From positions 1 through 54,406 of the forward strand of contig CAKOQK010000007.1 of assembly GCA_934101225.1 (NCBI GenBank): DNA of 54,406 nt, written 5' to 3'. Every line of letters begins with the position of its first letter. Positions within the stretch are counted from its first letter, which is position 1. The position numbers were made by a program, and so were the translations under genes. Source of the stretch: an uncultured Bacilli bacterium (GTDB taxonomy: Bacteria; Bacillota_I; Bacilli_A; RF39; UBA660). The notes under the pieces are model-generated. The model searched no databases and was not told where the DNA came from. It was given only the letters and a program-made list of their open reading frames with translations. Of the stretch, positions 33,551 to 43,192 are shown one piece after another.

Positions 33551-34798
33551 ATGAGTAATATTCATGTGACAAGTGAAATAGGAAAATTAAAAAAAGTATT
33601 ACTTCATAGACCAGGTAATGAGTTATTAAATCTAACTCCAGATACTTTAAATGAATTACTTTTTGACGATATTCCTTATTTAGCTGAAGCACAAAGAGAA
33701 CATGACATGTTCGCAAAAGCATTAATTGAAAATGACATAGAAGTTGTTTATCTTGAAGATTTAGTAGCAGAAGTAATTGATAGTGATGAAAAAATACGTG
33801 ATAAATTTATTCGACAATTTATTATAGAGGCTGGAATTCATACTATAAAGTATCAAATTTTAACTTACAAATTTTTAGATAAAATAAAAGATTCTAAAAA
33901 ATTAGTACTACAAACCATGGAAGGAATTCAAATTAAAGACTTTCCTTTTAGAAAAAGGGAAATAGAAAAAACATTGGTGGATTTAGTAGATGAGCCTGAA
34001 AAGTTTATAGCAGCTCCAATGCCAAATTTATACTTTACAAGAGATAATTTTGCAAGCGTTGGTGAGGGAGCAAATTTAAATCACATGTATTCAGTTACAA
34101 GAAATAGGGAATGCATTTATGCCGAATATATCTTTAAATATCATCCAGATTTTAAAGACACACCTTTATATTATAATAGAGGTTATCATTGGCATACAGA
34201 AGGTGGAGACTTATTAAATATTAATGAACATACTGTAGCCATTGGTATTTCGCAAAGGACTGAAGCAGCAGCTATAGATCAAATTTCTAAAAACTTTTTT
34301 AAAGATCCAACTTGTAAAATTGATACTATTTTAGCATTTAATATTCCAGTATCAAGAGCGTTTATGCATCTTGATACAGTATTTACACAAATAGATAAGT
34401 ATACATTTACATACCATCCTGCAATTTCAGATACATTACAAGTATTTGAAATAACTGAAGGGTTTGATCCTACAACTTACGAAGATTTAAATGTAAAAGA
34501 AATAAAAGGATCATTAAAGGAAATATTGGAAAAATATTTAGATCACCCAGTAACCCTTATTCCTTGTGCTGGAGGAGATAAAGTAGCCAGCGAGCGTGAA
34601 CAATGGAATGATGGATCAAACACATTATGTATAGCACCAGGAGTAGTTGTTGTATATGATAGAAATGATGTAACAAATAAAGAATTACGCAAAGCAGGTC
34701 TTAAAGTAATTGAGATTTGTGGAGCAGAATTAAGCCGTGGACGTGGAGGCCCAAGATGTATGTCTATGCCACTTGTGAGGGAGGATGTTGAATGGTAG
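33551..34798 (+). CDS. arcA: Arginine deiminase
   Basis: Hydrolyses arginine to citrulline and ammonia, the first step of the ADI pathway. 415 residues, standard length. Landmarks: VTSEIGKLKKVLLHRPG at the N terminus, FTRDNFASVG near 162, HTEGGDLLNI near 217 (catalytic His and Asp/Glu), HLDTVFTQID, and the catalytic cysteine in RGGPRCMSMPL near the C terminus. It overlaps arcB by seven bases and is first in the arcA-arcB-arcC/transporter operon. Confidence 0.97.
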   Translation: MSNIHVTSEIGKLKKVLLHRPGNELLNLTPDTLNELLFDDIPYLAEAQREHDMFAKALIENDIEVVYLEDLVAEVIDSDEKIRDKFIRQFIIEAGIHTIKYQILTYKFLDKIKDSKKLVLQTMEGIQIKDFPFRKREIEKTLVDLVDEPEKFIAAPMPNLYFTRDNFASVGEGANLNHMYSVTRNRECIYAEYIFKYHPDFKDTPLYYNRGYHWHTEGGDLLNINEHTVAIGISQRTEAAAIDQISKNFFKDPTCKIDTILAFNIPVSRAFMHLDTVFTQIDKYTFTYHPAISDTLQVFEITEGFDPTTYEDLNVKEIKGSLKEILEKYLDHPVTLIPCAGGDKVASEREQWNDGSNTLCIAPGVVVVYDRNDVTNKELRKAGLKVIEICGAELSRGRGGPRCMSMPLVREDVEW

Positions 34799-35787
34799 AT
34801 TTAAGAGGTAGAGATTTTTTAAAACTATTAGATTATACGCCTGAAGAGATTAGACATTTAATAAATGTAGCAATAGATTTAAAAAATCTAAAGAAAAATA
34901 ATATAACTCATAGGTATTTAGAAGGAAAACAAATAGCTATGATATTTGAAAAAGACTCTACAAGAACTAGATGTGCTTTTGAAGCAGGAGCTCATGATCT
35001 AGGAATGGCAGCAACCTATTTAGGACCAACCGGTTCTCAAATGGGAAAAAAAGAAACAATAGAAGACACAGCACGTGTTTTAGCAAGCATGTATGATGGA
35101 ATTGAATATCGTGGATTTGATCAAGCAATAGTAGAAAATCTTGCTAAATATAGCAAAGTTCCTGTATGGAATGGTCTAACTAATGAATTTCATCCAACCC
35201 AAATGCTTGCAGATTTTATGACTATCCAAGAAGAATTTGGATCTTTAAAGGGAAGAAAATTAGTGTTCTGTGGAGATGCTAGAAATAACGTAGCAAATTC
35301 ACTTATGGTAGCAAGTTCAAAATTAGGAGTTAATTTTACATGTTGCGCACCAAGAACACTTTGGCCAGAAGAGGAACTAGTTAATAAATGTAAAAAAATT
35401 GCTTATGAGAGCGGTTCTACAATAAATATGACTGAAGATATTATGGAAGGTGTAAAAGATGCAGATGCACTTTATACAGACGTATGGGTTTCAATGGGAG
35501 AACCTATGGAAATATGGAAAGAGAGAATTGAACTTTTAAGCCCTTACCAAATAAATATGAATGTTATGAAAAACGCTAAAGAAAACGCTATTTTCTTACA
35601 TTGTTTACCATCATTTCATAACAATGAAACAAGAATAGGAAAAGAAATAGAAGAAAAATTTGGAATAAAAGAAATGGAAGTTACAGATGAAGTGTTTGAG
35701 TCAAGTAAATCCAGAGTATTTGAAGAAGCAGAAAATAGACTTCATACAATAAAAGCTGTAATGTTGGAGACTATGAAAAATGAGTAA
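34792..35787 (+). CDS. arcB: Ornithine carbamoyltransferase, catabolic
   Basis: 331 residues. In the ADI pathway it runs phosphorolysis of citrulline to ornithine and carbamoyl phosphate. The STRTR carbamoyl-phosphate loop (KDSTRTRCAFE near 55), HPTQMLADF near 136, and HCLPSFHN near 274 are all present. A catabolic role is inferred from the operon. Overlaps its neighbours on both sides, so the three genes are translationally coupled. Confidence 0.95.
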   Translation: MVDLRGRDFLKLLDYTPEEIRHLINVAIDLKNLKKNNITHRYLEGKQIAMIFEKDSTRTRCAFEAGAHDLGMAATYLGPTGSQMGKKETIEDTARVLASMYDGIEYRGFDQAIVENLAKYSKVPVWNGLTNEFHPTQMLADFMTIQEEFGSLKGRKLVFCGDARNNVANSLMVASSKLGVNFTCCAPRTLWPEEELVNKCKKIAYESGSTINMTEDIMEGVKDADALYTDVWVSMGEPMEIWKERIELLSPYQINMNVMKNAKENAIFLHCLPSFHNNETRIGKEIEEKFGIKEMEVTDEVFESSKSRVFEEAENRLHTIKAVMLETMKNE

Positions 35788-38164
35788 AATTGTTATTGCA
35801 TTAGGAGGAAATGCATTAGGTAAAAATCCTCAAGAGCAACATGATAGAATTGAAAGTACAGTAAAATATTTAATAGATTTAGTACAAGCTGGAAATCAAA
35901 TTGTTATCACCCACGGAAATGGTCCACAAGTAGGAATGATTTATGATTCCATGAAAGAAGATAAAGTTCCATTTGCTGAAAGTGGAGCAATGTCACAAGG
36001 TTATATTGGTTATCAATTACAACAATCATTAAAAGATGAGTTGAATAAAAGAAATATAAAAAAAGAAGTTGTAACAGTAATTACCCAAGTAGAAGTAAAT
36101 GCTTTAGATCCTGCATTTAAAAATCCAACTAAACCAATAGGAGAATTTTTGACTCGCGATCAAGCATTAGAAAAACAAAAACAAGAAAAAGCTGTTTATA
36201 AAGAAGACGCAGGCAGAGGATATCGAGAAGTAGTAGCATCTCCAGAACCAAAGAAAATAATAGAACTTGGCACAATTAAAAATTTAATGGAGCAAGGCAC
36301 TATAGTAATTGCTTGTGGTGGCGGTGGAGTACCTGTAGTTATGACAAAAACAAACGGCTACGAGGGAATAGATGCTGTTATAGATAAAGATAAAACAAGC
36401 GCATTACTTGCTCAAGAAATTAATGCAGATACTTTATTAATTTTAACTGATGTTGAAAAAGTATCTTATAACTATAAACAAAAAAATGAAGAAGAAATAA
36501 ATAAATTATCTATAGCTGAAGCAAGAGTTGGTATTAGACATGATGAATTTAAAGAAGGAAGCATGTTACCGAAAATAGAGGCTTCTATTGGATTTGTTAA
36601 AGCTACAGGAAATAAAGCAATTATTACATCTTTATTTAAAGCAAAAGAAGCATTAGAAGGTAAAACAGGCACATTAATTTATAAACCTGAAGTAAAGAAA
36701 GAAGAAAAGAAAAAGAGAATCTCATTTTCACTTAGTGCATTTACTATAATCCTAGCTTTAATATTTATACTTGCAATAATTACCCATTTACTTCCTAAAG
36801 CATCATTTATTGGTGAAGAAATAGTAAATGGTAGTGGAGTAGTAGGTGCTACATTATCCCAAACATTATTGGCACCTATTCGAGGTTTTGCAGATGCTAT
36901 TGATATTTGTGTATTTATATTAATACTTGGTGCTTTCCTAAAAATTGTGAATTCAACTCAAGCTATCGAAACAGGAATTCAAGTCTTAATTAAAAAACTT
37001 CATGGACATGAATTAGTATTAATTCCTATTCTTATGATAATATTTTCAATAGGTGGTACTACTTATGGTATGCTTGAAGAAACTGTTGGTTTCTACGCAT
37101 TACTTGCTGCCGCTATGGTAGCAGCAGGTATGGATACTGTTGTATCTTCAGCGATTGTGCTTTTAGGAGCCGGATCAGGAGTTCTTGGTTCAACAGTAAA
37201 CCCCTTTGCTGTAGGTGTTGCAGTTGATGCTGCAAAGTCAACCTTACCAGCAGGAGTAGCTATTAATCAAGGGACAATAATTGGATTAGGAACAATGTTA
37301 TGGTTGTCAACTTTAATAATTTCTATAATATTTGTAATGCTATATGCAAAACAAGTTATTAAGAAAAAAGGCTCAACAATATTAAGTTTACAAGAACAAA
37401 GAAATATGGAAGCTACTTATGGCGAAGATATTGAAAGAGCTGAAGCTAAATTAACAGGAAAACAAAAAATTACATTAATTTTATTCGCATTAACTTTTGT
37501 TATTATGATTATGAGTTTTATCCCTTGGGAAGATTTTGGTATTACAGCATTTGTAAACTCTAAAGTATTTGGTTTATCATGGTTAGTTGGCGTGCCAATT
37601 GGTCAATGGTATTTCCAAGAAGCAACATTATGGTTTTTAATAATGACCATAGTAATTGCACTTGTAAATCGTATGAAAGAGAACGAGATTGTTGATAAAA
37701 TAATTGATGGTGCTGATGATATGGTAGGTGTAATATTAATAATTGCACTTGCAAGAGGAGCATCAGTATTAATGAGTGAAACACACTTAGATAATTATAT
37801 AATTTATAATGCTGCAAATTTACTAAAAGTTTTACCAAAGGTAGTGTTTGCTCCATTAAATTATATTATACATGTCGGACTTTCTGTATTAGTTCCATCT
37901 AGTAGTGGACTTGCAACATTATCAACTCCAATTATGGCTCCACTTGCACATCAAGTAGGATACAATGTTGAAGCTACTATAATGGGAATGGTAGCAGCAA
38001 ACGGATTTGTAAATCTATTTACACCAACTTGTGGCGCTATAATGGGAGGCCTAGCACTTGCCAAAGTAGAATACACAACCTGGTTAAAATGGGTATTTAA
38101 AGTATTAGCTTGTATAATGCTTGCAAATATAGTAATATTAACAATTGCAATGTTAGTTTTATAA
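35780..38164 (+). CDS. Carbamate kinase fused to a DcuC/YfcC-type membrane transporter
   Basis: 794 residues. Residues 1 to about 310 are a complete carbamate kinase (IVIALGGNALGKNPQEQ, THGNGPQVGMIYDSM, ACGGGGVPVV, GSMLPKIEA), which makes ATP from carbamoyl phosphate and ADP. After a basic linker (KKEEKKKRI) comes a polytopic membrane domain of about 470 residues with some 11-12 helices and the conserved IGGTTYGMLEET, STVNPFAVGVA and PSSSGLATLSTPI segments of the YfcC/DcuC family, members of which serve as arginine-ornithine exchangers in several Firmicutes arc operons. The frame is continuous and no start or ribosome-binding site separates the parts. Terminator follows. Confidence 0.92.
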   Translation: MSKIVIALGGNALGKNPQEQHDRIESTVKYLIDLVQAGNQIVITHGNGPQVGMIYDSMKEDKVPFAESGAMSQGYIGYQLQQSLKDELNKRNIKKEVVTVITQVEVNALDPAFKNPTKPIGEFLTRDQALEKQKQEKAVYKEDAGRGYREVVASPEPKKIIELGTIKNLMEQGTIVIACGGGGVPVVMTKTNGYEGIDAVIDKDKTSALLAQEINADTLLILTDVEKVSYNYKQKNEEEINKLSIAEARVGIRHDEFKEGSMLPKIEASIGFVKATGNKAIITSLFKAKEALEGKTGTLIYKPEVKKEEKKKRISFSLSAFTIILALIFILAIITHLLPKASFIGEEIVNGSGVVGATLSQTLLAPIRGFADAIDICVFILILGAFLKIVNSTQAIETGIQVLIKKLHGHELVLIPILMIIFSIGGTTYGMLEETVGFYALLAAAMVAAGMDTVVSSAIVLLGAGSGVLGSTVNPFAVGVAVDAAKSTLPAGVAINQGTIIGLGTMLWLSTLIISIIFVMLYAKQVIKKKGSTILSLQEQRNMEATYGEDIERAEAKLTGKQKITLILFALTFVIMIMSFIPWEDFGITAFVNSKVFGLSWLVGVPIGQWYFQEATLWFLIMTIVIALVNRMKENEIVDKIIDGADDMVGVILIIALARGASVLMSETHLDNYIIYNAANLLKVLPKVVFAPLNYIIHVGLSVLVPSSSGLATLSTPIMAPLAHQVGYNVEATIMGMVAANGFVNLFTPTCGAIMGGLALAKVEYTTWLKWVFKVLACIMLANIVILTIAMLVL

Positions 38165-38173
38165 AAATACAAA

Positions 38174-38195
38174 AGAGTTCAAAAGAACTCTTTTT
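38174..38195 (+). terminator. Terminator of the arc operon
   Basis: Stem AGAGTTC/GAACTCT, AAAA loop, then five Ts. Confidence 0.85.
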
Positions 38196-38343
38196 ATAGA
38201 ATAGGAATTTCATAAAAATAATAACCATAAAAAGTTATTTATGTAAAAGTGTATTTAAAATTAATTAAAGAATAATAAGTATTGAAATATAAATGATTAT
38301 TTATAGAGACTATCGTCTGAATTTTGAAATTAATTAAGGTAAG

Positions 38344-38407
38344 GACAACAAGAAAATTAATTAACTGAGATAGAAAGAGAGGTGTTGTCGAGAAATGTTT
38401 ACTCGAC
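38344..38407 (+). promoter_or_regulatory. Mutually exclusive hairpins around the ABC transporter start codon
   Basis: GACAACA (38344-38350) can pair with TGTTGTC (38383-38389), placing the GAGAGG ribosome-binding site in the loop. Alternatively GTCGAG (38387-38392) pairs with CTCGAC (38402-38407), placing the ATG (38395) in a nine-base loop. The two share bases 38387-38389 and cannot coexist. This is the form of a translational switch; no ligand class was recognised. Confidence 0.45.
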
Positions 38408-39843
38408 GTAGTACGAAAAAGAAACAGTTTCGAATTATATTGTTAATATTTACTATATGTACTATATTAACAGGATGTAGAAAAGAAAAAAAGGGAGAAC
38501 TAATATTAGTAACAGAGGCAGGCTTTGCTCCATATGAATATTATTCTAATGGTAAAATTGTAGGTGTAGATATAGATATAGCCCGTAAGATTGCTGATTA
38601 TCTTGATAAAGAATTAGTAATTAAAGATGTTGCTTTTGATTCAATAATAAATGAAGTAAAAACCAAAAAGAGTGATATAGGAGCAGCCGGAATATCTTAT
38701 ACAGAAGAAAGAGCCATGGAAGTAGATTTTACTGTTAATTATGCATCAAGCAAACAAGTAATTATAGTTAAAAATGATAGTTTAATAACAGATGCAAATA
38801 ATTTACAAGGCAAGGTTGCAGTTCAATTAGGGACAATCGCTGATTCTTATCTAACAGAAAAGTATCCAAATATTACATTAATTCGTGAAAAAAAAATTTT
38901 AGCAGCCATCCAAGATTTAAAAGATAATAAAGTTGATGCAGTCGTAATGGATGAGTTGCCAGCCAAAAAATTAATTACAAAAGATATGATTATACTTCCA
39001 AATCCCCTTGTAGTTGATAATTATGGAATGGTTATATCCAAAGATAATAAAGAATTATTAAATTCATGCAATATTGTAATTGAACAAATGAAAAATAATG
39101 GTGAGATAGATAATATTATTTTAAATCATATGGGAATAGACCAAAAGGTAAATAAAAATACAATTATTGATAGAATATATAACAGTATTATATTAGATGG
39201 AAGATATAAATATATATTAAAGGGATTATTAAATACATTAATAATAGCACTAGGAGCAGTTATAATAGGAGTTTTTTTAGGAACGTTACTAGCTATTATT
39301 AGAAATTATCATGATAATACCAAGAAACTAAAATTATTAAATGCAATAGCAAGATTATATATAACAATTATAAGAGGAACACCTAGTATATTACAACTCA
39401 TGATTATATATTATGTAATATTTAAATCAGTGTCTATTAATATTGTTTTGGTTGGAATACTAGCGTTTGGAATAAATAGTGCAGCCTATGTAGCAGAAAT
39501 TATAAGGGCTGGATTAAACTCTGTTAATAGAGGACAAATAGAAGCAGGCTATGCACTGGGATTAGATTATAAAAAGGTAATAAGGTATATTGTTTTACCA
39601 CAAGCAATAAAGAATATTATTCCTGCACTCGGAAATGAATTTATAACCCTTGTAAAAGAAACTTCAGTAGGTGCTTATATAGGTATAGTTGAACTTACCA
39701 AAGCCAGTGATATAATTGCATCTCGAACATATGATTATTTCTTCCCATTAATTTTAATTGCGACCATATATTTAATTATTACTTATGGATTAAGTAAAAT
39801 AGTTAATTTAATTGAAAAGAGGTTGAAAAATGTTAAAAATTAA
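38395..39843 (+). CDS. Polar amino-acid ABC importer: fused substrate-binding lipoprotein and permease
   Basis: 482 residues. A signal sequence ending in the lipobox LTGC (Cys28), a substrate-binding domain of the SBP_bac_3 type (about 35-240: FAPYEYYSNGKIVGVDIDIA, AAGISYTEERA), then a HisM/GlnP-type permease (about 265-480) with the EAGYALGLDYKKVIRYIVLPQA loop that contacts the ATPase. Binding-protein/permease fusions of this sort are common in Firmicutes. Substrate unknown; arginine would fit the adjacent arc operon but this is only context. Overlaps the ATPase gene by 14 bases. Confidence 0.92.
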   Translation: MFTRRSTKKKQFRIILLIFTICTILTGCRKEKKGELILVTEAGFAPYEYYSNGKIVGVDIDIARKIADYLDKELVIKDVAFDSIINEVKTKKSDIGAAGISYTEERAMEVDFTVNYASSKQVIIVKNDSLITDANNLQGKVAVQLGTIADSYLTEKYPNITLIREKKILAAIQDLKDNKVDAVVMDELPAKKLITKDMIILPNPLVVDNYGMVISKDNKELLNSCNIVIEQMKNNGEIDNIILNHMGIDQKVNKNTIIDRIYNSIILDGRYKYILKGLLNTLIIALGAVIIGVFLGTLLAIIRNYHDNTKKLKLLNAIARLYITIIRGTPSILQLMIIYYVIFKSVSINIVLVGILAFGINSAAYVAEIIRAGLNSVNRGQIEAGYALGLDYKKVIRYIVLPQAIKNIIPALGNEFITLVKETSVGAYIGIVELTKASDIIASRTYDYFFPLILIATIYLIITYGLSKIVNLIEKRLKNVKN

Positions 39844-40555
39844 GTCTTTAAAGAAAAATTTTGGTTCTAAAAAAGTATTAAAAGGTATAGATTTAGAAGT
39901 AAACAAAGGTGATATTGTAGGTATAATAGGTCCAAGCGGATGTGGTAAATCGACACTTTTGAGAACCATAAATTTACTTGAAATACCAACAAGTGGTATA
40001 ATTAACTTTGAAGGAAAAAATTTAGATTTTAAAGAAAATTTAACTTTAGTTAGAAGAAAAATAGGAATGTTATTTCAACAATTTAACCTATTTAGTAATA
40101 TGACTGTACTTGAAAATATAATTTTAGCCCCTGTAAAATTAAAAATATTGTCACGTGATGAAGCAGTAAAAGAGGCTACAAGTTTATTAAAGAAAATAGA
40201 TTTATATGATAAAAAAGATTATTATCCTTATGAACTATCAGGAGGACAACAACAAAGAATAGCAATTATAAGAGCTCTTATTATGCATCCGGATTTGATG
40301 TTATTTGATGAACCTACATCAGCTCTAGATCCTGAAATGATAGGTGAAGTAACTAATTTGATGAAGGAAATTGCCAACCAAGGAATGACTATGATAGTTG
40401 TATCACATGAAATGAATTTTATAAAAAAATTTGCAACTAAAGTAATTTTTATGGAAGATGGAAAAATAATTGAACAAGGCCCAACAGAAGAAATATTTAA
40501 TCATCCCAAAGATGATAGACTAAAAGAATTTTTATCAAAAGTAAAAAACATATGA
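39830..40555 (+). CDS. Polar amino-acid ABC transporter ATPase
   Basis: 241 residues of the GlnQ/ArtP group. Walker A GPSGCGKST near 34, Q-loop LFQQFNLF, signature ELSGGQQQR near 135, Walker B LMLFDEPTSALDP, and the H-loop VVSHEMNF. It powers the importer encoded by the overlapping upstream gene. Confidence 0.95.
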   Translation: MLKIKSLKKNFGSKKVLKGIDLEVNKGDIVGIIGPSGCGKSTLLRTINLLEIPTSGIINFEGKNLDFKENLTLVRRKIGMLFQQFNLFSNMTVLENIILAPVKLKILSRDEAVKEATSLLKKIDLYDKKDYYPYELSGGQQQRIAIIRALIMHPDLMLFDEPTSALDPEMIGEVTNLMKEIANQGMTMIVVSHEMNFIKKFATKVIFMEDGKIIEQGPTEEIFNHPKDDRLKEFLSKVKNI

Positions 40556-40562
40556 AAAATAA

Positions 40563-40595
40563 AGAGTTTGTAAATTTTGATCAAATTCTTTTTTT
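40563..40595 (+). terminator. Terminator of the ABC importer operon
   Basis: Eight-pair stem AGAGTTTG/CAAATTCT (one G-U) with T run. Confidence 0.65.
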
Positions 40596-40716
40596 AAATT
40601 AAAAACAATTAATATCTAAAAAAGTATATGTAGTAACATAGATTATGTTTTTCATTTCTAATAACTAGATAATTGTTAGTAAATTAACAAAAATTTAATA
40701 AATTGCGTAAAAAAAA

Positions 40717-40745
40717 TTTACAGCCAAGTATCCAAGTGCTATACT
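40717..40745 (+). promoter_or_regulatory. Sigma-A promoter of the AAA+ ATPase gene
   Basis: TTTACA (40717-40722), 17 bases, TATACT (40740-40745). Upstream, AACATA-GAT-TATGTT (40635-40649) is a short dyad. Confidence 0.65.
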
Positions 40746-40781
40746 AAAAACAATTTATAACAAATAGAAGGAGTATGCAAA

Positions 40782-42419
40782 ATGGAATATGCAATAAAAT
40801 ATGTAAACATCAAAATAGATGAAAAAACAAACATCTTTTTGCCAAAAGAGATAATAAAAGGTCGTGTAGAAGAAGATAATTTTAAAACAAATAAGTATGC
40901 TTATAATTACATAACAGCAAATAATATAAATACAAAATATTTAGTTGGTCCCTCATTTACCATGGAATATATGAGAAAAATGTATGCTTTACCAGTTGGA
41001 GAATTAACTGATCAAGAAGTTTTAGAATTGATTTTACTGGAAGCAAAAGATACAATTATTGTTTATAAAAATGGTAAATATGCTTTCTTAGATTTAAGCA
41101 ACTTAATTACATTATCAAAAAAAATTGAATTATATCAAATAATAGATGGTGAATCTAGCATTGTTCTAAATCAAGATTCAATTAATAATTTATTAACAAC
41201 TAAAACAATAAGTGAATTAAAAGATAAACTTAAATTTATGCGTGATAAAATATGTAAATTTGCAACATATTCAGATAAATATAATATCGAAATTTTCGAA
41301 TTAGCTGATGGAATTAAAAGTGGTATATACATGAAAGAAGTATTTGATGAAGATGATACCGAATTAACAGATGATGAAGTTTCAATTGAATTAGTTACCT
41401 CAAATGAAGTTAATAATAAAAACGATATTAATTCAACTCCTAATAGTGAAAATATTGTAACAACAACTAATGAAACAAGTGTAGAAGGATTATACAAATA
41501 TTTAAAAAGTAACATAATAGGACACGATGAAGCCCTAAAAAAGATTGCAACAATTCTTTATATGAATTATACATCGAATCCAATATACGGAACTGAATCT
41601 ATACTAATTCCCGGCCCAACCGGAACAGGAAAAACTGCCACATTCAACTGTGCTGCCAAATACTTTGACATTCCATTTAGAAACATAAATACTTGTAATT
41701 TAGTACCAGAAGGAATAGTCGGAACAACCTTAGAAGATGAATTTGAAGCACTTATAAATGAATGCAATGGAAATATGAAATTAGCTGAAAAAGCTATTCT
41801 TGTTTTTGATGAATTTGATAAAATCGGAGTAGATAAATTAGATACCAAGACTTCACTAGTTAATATCTTCTTAAAAGCTTTAGAAGGAGGAAGATTCCCA
41901 ATTTCTAGACAATTGAAAGAAACTAAAATATATAATACCAGTATGGCAAGTAAGATATGTTTAGGTACTTTCCAAGAAGCCTTCAAAAAAGAAACAGCCC
42001 CAATTGGCTTTGGAAATAAATCATCTCTAGAAGAAGAACAATTTGATAAATCATTACTAGTTAAAAAAGGATATTTTTCTTCTGAATTATTAACTAGATT
42101 TCAACACTTCATTCCATATAAAAATTTAAGTGAAGAAGATAAAAAGAAAATTCTTTTAGAATCAAAACTAAGTTATTATTTAGCAAAAAAAGAAAGACTA
42201 AGTGCTCAATTTGGAATCGAAACAATTGGCGATGAAGAATTTGCTAAAGGTGTTTTAGAAGAAATAAAAAAACACGAAAAAAGTGTTAGAGACATGAATA
42301 ACATAGTTGCCGATACATTTCTAGATATTGAATATGACATTTTATCAAATCAAGGAAAGTATAAAACATTAAAATTAACAAACGATACAGTATCCAAAGG
42401 AAATTACGACTTATCCTAA
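40782..42419 (+). CDS. ClpX-like AAA+ ATPase with a novel N-terminal domain
   Basis: 545 residues. The AAA+ module starts about residue 240: IIGHDEALKKIATIL, Walker A GPTGTGKT near 277, Walker B ILVFDEFDKIG near 338, and the C-terminal lid (RFQHFIPYKNLSEEDK). Spacing is that of the AAA_2 family (ClpX, HslU, Clp unfoldases). The 235-residue N terminus has no zinc finger or Clp N-domain and I do not recognise it. An acidic, Asn/Thr-rich linker separates the two. I see no clear peptidase-binding IGF loop, so it may be a stand-alone remodelling ATPase. It has its own promoter and terminator. Confidence 0.8.
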   Translation: MEYAIKYVNIKIDEKTNIFLPKEIIKGRVEEDNFKTNKYAYNYITANNINTKYLVGPSFTMEYMRKMYALPVGELTDQEVLELILLEAKDTIIVYKNGKYAFLDLSNLITLSKKIELYQIIDGESSIVLNQDSINNLLTTKTISELKDKLKFMRDKICKFATYSDKYNIEIFELADGIKSGIYMKEVFDEDDTELTDDEVSIELVTSNEVNNKNDINSTPNSENIVTTTNETSVEGLYKYLKSNIIGHDEALKKIATILYMNYTSNPIYGTESILIPGPTGTGKTATFNCAAKYFDIPFRNINTCNLVPEGIVGTTLEDEFEALINECNGNMKLAEKAILVFDEFDKIGVDKLDTKTSLVNIFLKALEGGRFPISRQLKETKIYNTSMASKICLGTFQEAFKKETAPIGFGNKSSLEEEQFDKSLLVKKGYFSSELLTRFQHFIPYKNLSEEDKKKILLESKLSYYLAKKERLSAQFGIETIGDEEFAKGVLEEIKKHEKSVRDMNNIVADTFLDIEYDILSNQGKYKTLKLTNDTVSKGNYDLS

Positions 42420-42435
42420 AAGTTGTAATTTTTTT
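42402..42435 (+). terminator. Terminator after the AAA+ gene
   Basis: Nine-pair stem AATTACGAC/GTTGTAATT (one G-U) that begins inside the coding sequence, then a T run. Confidence 0.75.
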
Positions 42436-42475
42436 ATTTATAAATAAATGATATACTTAAATTGGTGATGAAATA

Positions 42476-43192
42476 ATGTTTATAAATAACTCATATCCTA
42501 GAAAATCATATATAAACGAAACTACTATAAATAAAATTGTAACTAAAATTAATTTAGGTTTAGAACTTTCAACTGAAGAAGAATATCAAATTCTAGATTA
42601 CTCAATTACTAAATGTTGGGAAACTATGGAAAAATATTTTAATATTGAAATTAAAACAAATGCATTGACCAATAAATGTGATTATGCTCAAAAAATTTTA
42701 GGAACATCTTTAGAAAAAATAGGAATAACAGTTTATCCAAAAGAAACTGGAACAACTATAATGCCTCACGTAGTTGGACACTCTTTTTTGGTAGTTAAAT
42801 TTCCTAACCACAGTTATATTGTTGATCCAACATACAGACAATTCTTAACTTTAAATGGTTGTAATTCTAAAAACTTTATAATATATAATAATCAAATATT
42901 AAAAACACCTGATCCTGGTTTGTTTTTAACTCAAAATTTGAAAGGTCAAATACTTGCCGATAAATTAGTTTCCAAAGGATATATTGAATTGACAGAAGAA
43001 AATGCAAAACTATATTGTGACTCATTCTATTATACAAATCAAGGAACATATTTAGAAAATGGTAAAATTCCTATTTCAAACATTGATGGAAATATCTATT
43101 TAAATAGTTTACTTAAAGAGAATCACAAATATGCAACATCGGATGAACGTTTCAACGAATTATATCCATCAAAGAAAGAGGTATCTAAATGA
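42476..43192 (+). CDS. Putative transglutaminase-like / cysteine-protease-fold protein
   Basis: 238 residues, no signal peptide. NKCDYAQKI (Cys68), GHSFLVVKF (His102) and YIVDPTYRQF (Asp117) are in the order and approximate spacing of a transglutaminase-fold Cys-His-Asp triad, with the aromatic residues usually seen after the Asp. This is inference from motif pattern; whether it is an enzyme is unknown. It overlaps the U32 gene by four bases (ATGA), so the two are probably co-translated. Confidence 0.6.
   Translation: MFINNSYPRKSYINETTINKIVTKINLGLELSTEEEYQILDYSITKCWETMEKYFNIEIKTNALTNKCDYAQKILGTSLEKIGITVYPKETGTTIMPHVVGHSFLVVKFPNHSYIVDPTYRQFLTLNGCNSKNFIIYNNQILKTPDPGLFLTQNLKGQILADKLVSKGYIELTEENAKLYCDSFYYTNQGTYLENGKIPISNIDGNIYLNSLLKENHKYATSDERFNELYPSKKEVSK

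Noticed and set aside
37560..37856. Minus-strand 98-codon frame within the transporter domain
   Set aside because: Leu/Gln/His-rich antisense of a membrane domain; not a gene.
41171..41986. Minus-strand frames opposite the AAA+ ATPase gene
   Set aside because: Antisense shadows of a well-supported gene with Walker motifs.
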